The translations under genes and the position numbers were made by a program. From the NCBI GenBank assembly GCA_008638375.1, contig CM018032.1:36553251-36617250 (forward strand): a DNA stretch of 64,000 bases. Reading direction: 5' to 3'. The notes below the pieces were generated by a model. The model was not told where the DNA came from, made no database searches, and saw only the letters and a list, made by a program, of their open reading frames with translations. Source of the stretch: Nyssa sinensis. Lineage: Eukaryota; Streptophyta; Magnoliopsida; Cornales; Nyssaceae. Shown here piece by piece: positions 46,711 through 57,296 of this stretch (positions within the stretch are counted from its first letter, which is position 1; the number at the start of each line of letters is the position of its first letter).

Positions 46711-48090
46711 TTACAGGTAGCTTTTTTGAGTAGGTGGCAGTTGAGTATTAGTACCCTCTGTCTTGCATTTTGGATTTGATTTGGTTGTTATGATTTGGGT
46801 TTTTTCCCTTCTTAGGAAGCTTCTTTTATTGTGCCCTATCTGCCCACAATGTTCACACCTCAATAAAGAATTAATTATTACAATCTTGTTTAGATTAGAC
46901 GGGTCATCTAGTTCTCTTATCATAACAATGCTTGGTCTCCCAGGCTATTTTTGAATGATTGGAGGAAACATTAGGTCTATTTTAGTCTTGGTCCATATTA
47001 GAGGCCCATTAAAAGGGTTGTTGAGAAGATTATAAGCTATAACGTAAATCTTCCTCTTGTAATACGAACATACATATATCTTTGGTTCCTCTGTTTGAAG
47101 AAAATATGAGATATTTCATAAGCATAGAGTATGCCACTCAAATCCCACTTCTTATAAGAACAATTGTGGTTATCCAAGTCCACCACATATTGGTTTCTTC
47201 CAAAACAAAACACTTGGAATTTTAGGCCTCCAACCCACATAGAAATGTAGTTAGCAGCCTCCTCTTTGTTCTTTTCAATCCTACTTTGATTTTTTTTGGT
47301 ATATAGGCCCCTCAAACTTTCTCATAGCATCCCCTTTTTAAATGTATCATCCTCATTAATAAAGCTCTTATTCTTTCAAGCATGGTGAGTATTGGTTTAT
47401 CTCTTTCTTCAGCCATTGAAGCACTCACAAAAGTTATTTAGAAGTATATCACACTAAAGAAAGGAATTGAAGTGTGGCCTAAACCAATTAAGTGGTGGCT
47501 TCTTAACTAATCAATTATATGCCTCTGCATCTTTTTTCTTTAAGTTCCTCAATTTCAAATTCAAACATGTGCATTGTAGTTGTTCTTGCAGCATTCCAAT
47601 GCCTATTTTATATAGTTTTTTCCTTAAAACTTTCCTTCAAATTATTATACAATTGCCTCTAACAGAACCTATGATCAACATTTGGTACAATTTGATCAAG
47701 TGTAGGAACCAAGCCTTGTAATCAACAATTGTAATATAAAAATGTAATCAATAAAGTTAACTATATAAAGGTAAATGAATTATCGCCTTTTATTTGTCAA
47801 TAATGAATGTCTAGGCATGTTGGTTAACAATGTCTAGGTTTTCTTGTAGTAATTCAATGAACCAACACTCTGAGCTCTTAGTTTCCCCTTCAACCACGGT
47901 ATAAGCCAATAGGAACATACAATTATTCCTATCAATCCCTATAATTGAAAATAATTGCACACTAAAAAGTTCTTTTAGAAAGCATCCATCCAAACCAATC
48001 AATGGCCTGCACCAAGCAAGGAAGCCTTTCTTATATGCTCCAAAGCAGTTTTATATGTCACATATCAGACCTAACTTATAAGTATTAGGG
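46711..48090 (-). pseudogene. MULE transposase of the second element, broken
   Basis: Pieces in N-to-C order on the minus strand: YKKGFLAWCRPLIGLDGCFL (about 48090-47985), holding the first catalytic Asp; IGIDRNNCMFLLAYTVVEGE and CWFIELLQENLDIV (47811-47940); the SWIM zinc finger region (47037-47315; GRNQYVVDLDNHNCSYKKWD, then LSGILYAYEI) in which three of four expected zinc ligands are Tyr; and a CCHC knuckle relic (46711-46923; RCEHCGQIGHNKRSF, last Cys replaced by Phe). These substitutions are single C-to-T or G-to-A type changes or simple transversions, as in a silenced copy. The middle of the DDE domain (about 47320-47800) is too degraded to follow. Compared with the first MULE the core is similar but clearly diverged. 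Confidence 0.8.
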
Positions 48091-50410
48091 ATAGTAATCG
48101 GCCAGTTAGGCACGTTGCCAATACACTAACTTTGTTTATCATATTGATGACATGTCTAACTCTAGCCTTCTTGACTAGTACATAAATCTATGCATTCACA
48201 GTTATACAAAGTAGCAGAAATAAAACATGGCAGAGCATAACAAAATTTTGGTTCATTACATCATACCGATGTTTAAATATTAAAACCCGTAAAATTTTTT
48301 CTCGGTATCCTTAATACAAATCAAACTATGTAAGTCAAAATATAAGACTTCTTCTAAAATGGCTGTAACCTTAGATCCGTCTTTTATTCTAAACTTTCTG
48401 GCTAACACTAGGAAAATACAAGATAAAATCTCATGAGCTTAATGAGAATCTGAAAGGTAACACTGGTTCCTTATCATGGGTTTTAACTTTTCATAAACTT
48501 TTGTAAACTTTCATAGTTTGCATAAATTTTCATGGATAATAATTAAAAGAGTTGTATTAAAAATTGCTCACATTGTTGAAACATAACATAAAATTAAGAG
48601 TTGCAAAATCATTTTCTAGAAATATGTAAGAGTTTATGTCAGATAGCTTTGCAATATAAAATATCATATCATGAATTCTGATACTATAAAAGCAGCAATC
48701 AAAATAATACAAGCCACATCTATAAGCTTTCTCCTGTAGGACCATAAGTTGTCACCGTAGTGACCATACTGTAATTTAGAGTCATGGCTTATGTAACCTA
48801 CTACAAAGATTTATCTGAAAGTCTACCAGCTTTTTACCCCCAGCAGGGTTCTCATGCATACCCAGCTTAACCTCTGGTAAGGTGTTCTTACATCTATAAG
48901 GCATGTAAACTTTTATTCTAACATACTTGCAAAACATTCTTTAGCCATCCATGTTATAAAATATTTAAAGAGATGCTACTTGAAAGCATGAAATCCAAAT
49001 ATTTATCATAGTATTCTGAAAACTATCATGCAGTTAAAATATTTAGCATTGTAGTCTGAAACATGTCATGAAACTTGTAAAAGAATTGCATTTCATGAAA
49101 AATGTCTCCACTTCAAGGTTCAGGGTTACTCACCTTAGCCTTTAGCTTAGCTATTTATCCTTCATTTGATTGTCTCTTGAGTCTTTAGGTCATATAGAAT
49201 TGATTAACACTTATTAAACACTATTTCATAGATGCATTTCTTAAAGGCCTATATTTTATGAGCCTTATTTGGCTAAAAAAACTCCACCATTGAGTTTAGG
49301 ATAGTCATAAAAATTTAAGTACGAAGTTTCATACTTTTTGGAGTTCGTTTGACTACTTAATTTAGATTGCAAAGTTGCACAAATTGTGGCCATTGGTATT
49401 CGTTTATACATTTAGAAAATTCGTTTGCTAAAATGGATCCTGGCATTGGGTCTTGAGCGCTGAAAAACCTTAGGCTAGCTTTTTTCAGATCTTAATTTGG
49501 TCATATGTAACATTAATTATACTATATTTAGTTTTTAGGGACATAGTTGTTAATTTTTGCATTTGTTTAGGGGTAAAATGATCATTTTGACACTTCTAGG
49601 GGCATTTTTGTAATTTACTAAAAATTTAAGGGCTTATGTGCAATTCCACAATAGAGTTTTCCTAAACAGTTGGGGTTAAACTATAATCAAGGAAGAATTC
49701 CGATTTTAGGGTTTCAAGGCTTAAACTTGAACCCGCCAGTTCAATAATTAATTTTGAAATCCTTTTAAAAAAATTTTCTAAAAATTGATTAGTCTGCCTA
49801 GTGATGGCAAAATACCTTGCCCTGCTAGGGACCCGCCCCCTAATGGGGTGGGTTCGGGAGAGAGATAAACAAGAATGGGGTAGGTTTGGGGAGGAAAAAG
49901 AAAACTTGTCACGGGTTCAAGGAAAGGTCACCCCGCCCTATTTAGGTTACACTTTTACTAAAACACCCCTAAATATTTAACATAATCTCAAAAGTACCCT
50001 TGTTATATAAATACAAAATTTCAACCTCAGGGTTTGAAACCTTATTGCCCCATTTTACTCTATTGGTTTGGTACCTAGAGGAAGGTCAACCATGAGGTCC
50101 ACTGTCCATGACAAGTCAATGACCACTAGTTTGATGCCATCACACCGTCGTCTATCATTGTTGGTTCTAGCTATTGAGAATCTGAACTTAGAAACTTTAC
50201 CTTCGATCGTTTGATTCATTCCTATCTCTAATCATCCTTTACATTTCTCTCTTCGAGATTTCAAAGTCTTCAAACTCAGAATCAGACTCACCATTCAATA
50301 GCCCCTATCCGATCTTCATGGAGAAATATGTTTGATTTTTCTTTTCAACAAAAAGTAATGATGGACTTCTGGTTTCATATCTAAGCTCTTTATTGTTTAC
50401 ATAAATGTAT

Positions 50411-50411
50411 G

Positions 50412-50460
<49 letters not shown>
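50411..50460. repeat. (CT)n(AT)n microsatellite
   Basis: 13 CT repeats followed by about 12 AT repeats, inside the LTR remnant. Confidence 0.9.
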
Positions 50461-51780
50461 TTAGCCATATATTTTCTATTGATTTGTAGAATGGTATTGT
50501 TGTGGTTTTGATTGGTTGGATTTGAAATTTTGATTTTTCATGGTTTGGAGGCAAGTTAGAAAATGTAGAATGATTTGTTAATTTGGTTTTCTTTGAATTT
50601 TGTAGTTTTCTCCACCCCGATTCTCTGTTAGGCATTTTGAATGTTTTAATATGATGCTTGGTGATTGTTAAAATGCAAAATGTTTATGTTTTAAAATGCC
50701 AAATGTTTTAATGGTTTGTAGTTTTCTTTGAATTAATTTGGTTTGTAGTGATTCTTAAGGTGATTTTGGCAAATAGGATACTAGATACATGTTTATTCTT
50801 TTCCATCATCTCTTAGGACCCAAACCCGCTAACCAACCCGAGACCCGACTCGATCACTGTCATCGTCTCTCTCGTGAAGGTGGTATTGTTAATCCAAAAC
50901 CCTAAATTTTCAGATATATTTTTCTTCATGTTTTTTCAACCGTTTTATCCCATTTATTTTTTATCCTAATCTACTGTTAAGCTTCAACTCATCTTTTGAT
51001 AATGGTTTGAAGCTTTAAATTTGGCTAATCTAGTGGTAGTTTGGACCCTCTCACAATTATTGGTTCAAGCTTCGTTCTTGGTGATTTCTCAACCAAATCT
51101 CATCGGGTTTGGTTGGTTGTGATCCTTGGATTACAAGGCCTCTTTTATAGTCCCTAAAACCAAGCTTAGTGCTTGATTTCATGAAGTTTAAAAAATTATC
51201 ACTTGCGGTTTCTAGTTAGTTCATGGCTAAACTTAGGCCTATTCCTCTTAATTCATTCAGTTTCATGTACTCTTTTACTTGTAATTTAAGCTTCGATATT
51301 CGTATTTGAGTTTGGTTAGATTTGAATTCTGGACAGACCTTGAAGGTCTGCTAATGGCAGTTCTCATCGGTTCTACTATTTCAAAGGCTTAAAAACTTCT
51401 AAAATTTAACTTTGTGTGCATAAGTTTTACATAGAAATTGAAATTGAAGGAAATAAGTCAACTCTAACCTCTGGTTGTTCAATTTCTGAATTTTTCTCTT
51501 TTCTTCTCTTTGTTCTTTCTCCTTATCCAAGTAGTCTCCCAACCTTTTTTCTACATGAACCACTCCCTCCCACTTTATAGTTTCAGAAGTATTCCTTAGT
51601 CTAATTAAGGCAGTGTTTATATAGAGAGGTTTCCTATTAGATTCTCTTTGAAGGAAGATTCTGATTGGTTGTCCTAGTTGGCTACGGTGGGCTCTACAGC
51701 CCTTGCAGTAGTCACATGGTGGTTGTGCATGTGGTTGTTGTAGCAATTACATGTGCAACCCTTTTTCTTTTCATTTTTTC

Positions 51781-51781
51781 A

Positions 51782-51812
<31 letters not shown>

Positions 51813-51819
51813 TACACAA

Positions 51820-51851
<32 letters not shown>

Positions 51852-51852
51852 G
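51781..51852. repeat. (AT)n(AC)n(AT)n microsatellite
   Basis: AT repeats, an ACACAC run and AT repeats again; the open frames crossing it are artefacts. Confidence 0.9.
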
Positions 51853-52130
51853 TATACATGAAATACACACACTAACTCACATCTGAGTGTGTGTTTCGGT
51901 TGTCCAAATCATGTGCTAGAAATTATTTTTGCATGTATTTTATACTTATTTACACACTTTAGTGTGTGTATTAGGTCTTTGGTGACTTGTGTAGGTTACA
52001 TAATTTTTTTTGAATATTTATTACATTTTTCTTTTATTTTTTATTATTTTTATATATTTATTTTCTATTTTTCTTAATTATTAAATAATTAATTATTTAA
52101 TAATTCAGAATATTTGATGTAGTATTCTTT

Positions 52131-52765
52131 TCACTTTTTAGGTTAGTGATGTTTTGTACACTTAAACCCATAATTTTATTAACCCAGGTTAGATTAGATT
52201 AATCCTATGTTAGGTTTGATATAAACTCTATGTGGCTGATAGTCTGGTAAGGGTTAGGGTTGACTGTTGAGTTGGGTAGCCCCTTAACCCTAGTTTAGTT
52301 CATTCATCGATAAAGTGCCCAAAGAATTTTGAGAAAAAGTCTCTTTTATTGCTAATACATCATTATATTATCCTAAACCCTAATTTACCGGATGCAGGAG
52401 TTACAATATATGCTTTCTAACCTTGCTTGACCTCCAGTTTCATTAGTAGGTGTTACTTTCATGATTATTGTAGATCCTAGGTTGGTTTTCTTGTCTTCAC
52501 ATTAATCGCACAATTGGCTGTACTGTTCAATGTGACTATCCCCTATAATAGTCATTTATTTTATAATAGCTCTATAAACATGAGTTCTCTTAAGTCTAAC
52601 AACATAATCAGACCCTACTACCTCTCTAAATAGCTCAATGGGAAATTTTGGATTTGATCTAATCTTGTCCACATACTTCTATGATAGCCACCTAGAATTT
52701 ATATTCTTATTTTAAAATAATCTAGTGTAGTTATACTTAGGATAGTAAGTTTTCACCTTGTGAAG
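52131..52765. other. Unannotated DNA
   Basis: No gene recognised. It is AT-rich with scattered TAACCCTA/TTAGGGTT-like words, none arrayed as telomeric repeats. Could belong to either neighbouring LTR. Confidence 0.4.
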
Positions 52766-55700
52766 TGTTACGACCTAAGTTCCAAAACCCGAGTGTGACC
52801 TGGTCATTAAATCAATAACCCTTCGAATCTCTTAGTTAATTGATAATTATTTAATGATCTTTGATTAAGGTGAGTGATTAGGTTTAAAAAGGTACTTTAG
52901 AAAAGAATAAGGAGTATTGAAAAAGTTTTAGAAAAGATGAAAAAAGAATAAAAAATGTTCAAGAAAATAGAAGACCAATCGGTCATTCGATACTTCAAGG
53001 CGGTCATCCACTTGGTGCTGAGCAGTCATTTGCCTCATATTTTAGTTTCTCATTTTTCAATTCCAGTGACTGTGTTAAAGTGGTCCTAAGGATCAGGTTG
53101 TGGAGGTGGTCTTGTAACTCAAGTCTGGTTAGTATATTTTTAATTCCCAAGGTTTTAAAGTGTCCCATTTCGAGTAGCAAAAGACGACCAATTGTGGGAG
53201 TTAATGTCCGTTTAGTGATATTACGGACTCCAAACTCCTAACTCCAAATTTATGCTAAGATTCGTTACCTTGACCAAGTAGTCTTGGGTCTAGTCGTGAG
53301 GACCAAATGTCTGATCCTTCCTAGAACCAAAACCTATGTTTTGTTTTGATTTTCTTCCTACTTTCAACTTCATATACATGCATTCGCAACAAAGTATACA
53401 TCAGTTATACAGGTCACACAAAATATATAAGCTCTTCGATTGGGTCTAATAACATTACATGTATCTCCCAAAGAGTTGAACTTATACAACTATCATCATA
53501 AATAAAATAGTCCAAGGTATGAAGTTTAATTACATATCAACAACTTAGAACTTTACAAACTCATCAACAAGACCAACACAAGGTCTCTACAACATGTCAT
53601 TATACAAGCCAAAAATGAAATTTCAAAGTAAGACAAAAGTGTGGAGGTGGCCTTCCAAGTTCACTCATCAAAATGTCCCAAAGTGACCTTAAGCATAATC
53701 TCTTCATTACACTGGGTTGATTGCCCACACTTGCATTTGGTAGGGGTTAGTACAACTACCTTGTAAGAAATCTAATCATATGAAGAATATAATGATGCAT
53801 CATGTATGCATGTGCCTGTGTAATGGGGATAGACAATTTTTACAATGCACATTGCAAGCATGTATATATAAATTCTATCATGTTGTAATTCATCAAACAA
53901 GAGAATATATGTATCAAGTATATTTATCCAAATTATTAGTGACAAGGAGCCGACCCTACTCCGATATCAACCATACATGATCCTAGACCTAATGGTAGAA
54001 TCGACCCTATTCTGATATCAATTTCATCAGGACCAGCCCTACTCTAATATCGACCCCAAAAAGTTCCAACATGGGTTTATGACCGTAGACTAAAGGAAGA
54101 CTCTATCCCCATCTTCGTGAGGAAGATGAAACCTGTAGCAGATGGGTCCTCGGGTTAGATCTAGGTCGACCCAAGTGCAAAAAGGATCTTGATTCAGTTG
54201 GAACATCTTCCTTTAGAACTAATAAGGCACTGATATGGTAGACTAGACCAGATCAATCGATTTTATGAGATTTTGATCCCATTCACTTATCAGCAATGTT
54301 AGACTGACTGATTAGTTCAGTCATTGGTTCAGTTCACTTAAATAGACATCCCACCGATTGGCTAGTGAGGGTTTTGGGATCGGTTCACAAAAAATAGTTA
54401 GACTAGTGGGTTCAGCCCCAATTAGGTTGAACTAGAATTTTTGGAACTTATGTTTGGACCCTTACTTTTCATGAAAATTCTGTTTTAACCCCAAAATGTT
54501 ATTAAAATTATGAAAAAATCACAGAAAAATTAATCAATAATTTTTCTAATGCCTTTAATATATGGGTAAAATTATAATTTTACCCATAGGCCTAAAAAGT
54601 GATATAATAAAGGCCAACTGATATGCAAGAAGAGACATTTTTAACATTTTTGGGTATTCTGGAATCAATGACAGAATTTGATTTGACAAATTGGACCCTC
54701 AAATATATAAACGGATAAACTAGAGTAATTCCAAATGAGTCCTAAAGAGTTAATTAAGTTATCAAATGAAGCCTAATGACCGCGAGGGCACCTACCTAAC
54801 ATTTTTTGACATTCTAGACTCAACGAAATGATCCATTTTGTCAAATGAGGTACCAAAAAACATAGATACTTAGAAATGGATAATTTTCAAACTGCCCTAA
54901 GTGATATATAGGCTACCAAATAGATTGAGAAATAACAGAAAGGGAAATACCAAACATTATTGGACACTCTGAACCTATTGATGAGGCTTAATTGAGCATC
55001 TGGGAACCTCAAGATGGTCCCACATAGAAATATAAGATTACAAAAATGCCTCTAGACCTAAAATAAGTCATAGGAATGCTAATTAAGATCTAAAAAAAGG
55101 GCTAAGATAGTATCTTTGATGTTCTAGACGCAACGATGATATCTATTTAGGAAAAATAAAACTCTGAAATAAATTATAAAATAACGATTACGTCCCTAAG
55201 ACTTAATTAAACTGCCAGACAAGCATAGAAAGTATAGAGGGGCCCATATTAATGTCTCAAGAACCCTCTGGACAAAAAAATAGAGTTCGTTTAGGCAAAG
55301 GATGTGTCAAACTATAAAGGACATAACAGTGTAAAATTATCGAAATGCCCCTAAGGGCTAAAATAAGTCCTGAGACAAACTAAGGAACATTAGGAACCCT
55401 AAATAGGAAACCTAAGAGAATTTTAGATAGTAAGACTAAGTTCAAAAGGAACTAAGCATTAAATTGAGAAATACTTTAATCTATAGTAAGTATCAGTGTG
55501 TGTTGATCTATAACTTAGGATTGCTAGAAAGGAAAAATGACATGAATTAACTAGTTAAGCAAGTTTGAGGGCAAGTATAGAGGAGTCAATTTTTGACATG
55601 ACACAATAACATGACTCAAACTCGACACCTAGTTAGCGGGTTTGGGTTGAGCTTATATGGTTTCGGGTCATAAATAGGTCCGTGTCATGTTTGGGTTGTA

Positions 55701-57296
55701 ATCGGGTTGACCTGTTTAACACGAAATAACCTTTTTAATTATTCGTGTCAAACCCGTTTAATACAAACCTGTCCTAACCCTGTCTGACCCATTTATTAAT
55801 TTGAAACCTAGGATAATACTATGATGGTTATGGACGTGTGGTTGTGGTTGTGGTTCGTATTAATTTGACATCTTGGATGATGCTACGATATATGGTTGTG
55901 TGGTGAATTTATTATTATTACTATAATGTGTTAAAAATGAATAAATTGGATTTTATCTAGTAATTTTATTAATGAAAATAGGTTATACAATTTAAATGGG
56001 TCGTGTTACCCGTGTCGTGTTATTCGTGTTTTAACATGACTTGTTTAATAAATGGGTTCTACAGGTCATGTCGTGTTACTCGTGTATTATACAGATTGTG
56101 TTAAGGTTGAGCAAGTTGACACGATTAATTAATCGTGTCGTGTTCGGGTCGACCCATATTAGTATAATACTCTTACCTTAACACAACACGAACACGACAA
56201 TGACACGACACAATTGACACCCCTAGGCAAGTAACTGTGGATTTTGGACCACAAGTAAGTAACTTTGTACCTTGAACTGGTGTCTTTTCTTGTAAAATAC
56301 ATTTTTGTATTAACTGCTTGTTTTCTTAAATGCAATTACTGTGAGATTTCAATTTGAACAATAAATATGCTTTGTACTGCAGTATTAAAATGTCCTTTTA
56401 GTCTTGGATAGCTAAATAACTATTGCTTTGCATAACCTAGCTTTTACTGTCATCTATTTTGACATATCTACAACCGCCGACAACACTCCCCCGGCAGACC
56501 TTTGTAAGCTGTGAGTTCTAAATTATAAGTATCATCTATATGATGCATTTGTCTACACTGTCTATTAGATGTTGTCCAGATGGCATAAAAATAAAATTAT
56601 TTCTACTTGATTTCATGAATCATTTATTTGTTGTACTATTTGACTGTCTAGTTGATTTTAACTATACTGTTTGAATTTAAACTGTCTGTTTTACAAACTT
56701 ATTAGCATAATCTTTGTATGACAACTATACTGCATGAATTCAACTTTCAAGTATATTTACTGAATGCTAGTAGCTTTATAAATGCTTTCAAATGCTATCC
56801 ATGGATGGACTATATTGTTTTATTCAAGTTTTCCAAAAATCCATGATAGGGCATCAACGTTACTTACGAACTTTTCACAAAGCTCAAAGGGTTTTCATCC
56901 CACATATTTTAGGTACTCCAAAGCAGAGAGGAAACGTAGGATGTCTTAGCCTTAGTGGCACTAGCTTAAGGATAAGACGCACCAGGATTTGACGTGGAAG
57001 CTTAGAGCGAGTTATGGCAGAACTGACTAGTAGACTCATAGTTAAATTGTTAGTTTTGAATACATATGTAATGGGCCCACGAGATTGTAAACACTCATTA
57101 GTGATGTACAATGTACAAATTCTAATCTAGTTATACTTTTCCAAGTATATTTGCGTTTAAAAAAACATTAACCTGTGAAATTCCGTTGCGAATTAAAGGT
57201 TAAAAGAAATTCATTCAACTTGGAACCGAATCAAAAGCCTTATGGCCGGTCGCATTTTGCAATCCTCATATATAAGGTGGGTTTCGAGATGTGACA
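52766..57296 (+). mobile_element. Long LTR, chromovirus-like, probably solo, carrying a hAT MITE
   Basis: Starts TGTTACGACCTAAGTTCC and ends GGGTTTCGAGATGTGACA, matching the ends of the solo LTR at 40671 read on its minus strand (TGTAATACCCCGACC...GTTTCGGGTCGTGACA), so its sense is left to right. It contains decayed repeats of about 150 bases (ATTCTGGAATCAATGA, ATTCTAGACTCAACGA, TTCTAGACGCAACGA near 54655, 54812 and 55118) and a triplet of CGACCCTACTCCGATATCA-like words at about 53950, 54002 and 54044. Flanks TGAAG and AACTC do not match, so the insertion is old, rearranged, or my boundaries are wrong. Length without the hAT MITE is about 3.9 kb. No retroelement coding sequence lies within. 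Confidence 0.5.
55578..56225. mobile_element. Non-autonomous hAT transposon (MITE)
   Basis: 648 bases with a perfect 8-bp target duplication GGCAAGTA (55570-55577 and 56226-56233), the hAT signature. Ends are inverted repeats: TAGAGGAGTCAATTTTTGAC on the left and TAGGGGTGTCAATTGTGTCG on the right (minus strand). The interior is full of CGTGTC/GGGTT/GACACG words that pair between the halves, and has no coding capacity. It lies inside the LTR at 52766-57296 and is therefore younger than it. Confidence 0.93.

Larger units (their letters stand above)
45341..48190 (-). mobile_element. Second MULE, truncated on its right
   Basis: The left end starts GGGTAAATTATACTTTTC, similar to the termini of the MULE at 25690, and has CTTTATTTTATTTTCAATTTC-like AT blocks in the expected TIR region. 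Genes inside are a transposase relic on the minus strand (46711-48090) and a GRF-finger relic on the plus strand (45659-46020), the same convergent layout as the first MULE. No matching right TIR or TAAAATTAA duplication is seen; the sequence turns into LTR-like DNA near 48190. The left boundary rests on resemblance only. Confidence 0.65.
48190..52130 (-). mobile_element. Long LTR remnant, chromovirus-like, ends not found
   Basis: Matches the solo LTR at 40671 in places and in the same orientation: TCTCCACTTCAAGGTTC...TTACTCACCTTAGCC near 49109 against 41948-41977; ACTCCACCATTGAGTTTAGG near 49290 and GGCATTGGGTCTTGAGCG near 49442, the same ~150-base periodic blocks; and GGGGTAAAATGATCATTTTG near 49570. 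It has neither a TGTCACG start nor a TTACA end that I can find, so it is truncated or badly decayed. It seems to cut off the second MULE at about 48190. Open frames inside are short and unsupported. Confidence 0.55.

Noticed and set aside
52200..52390. TAACCCTA / TTAGGGTT words suggesting an interstitial telomeric repeat
   Set aside because: Single scattered words (such words are common in plant 5' UTRs), not a tandem array.
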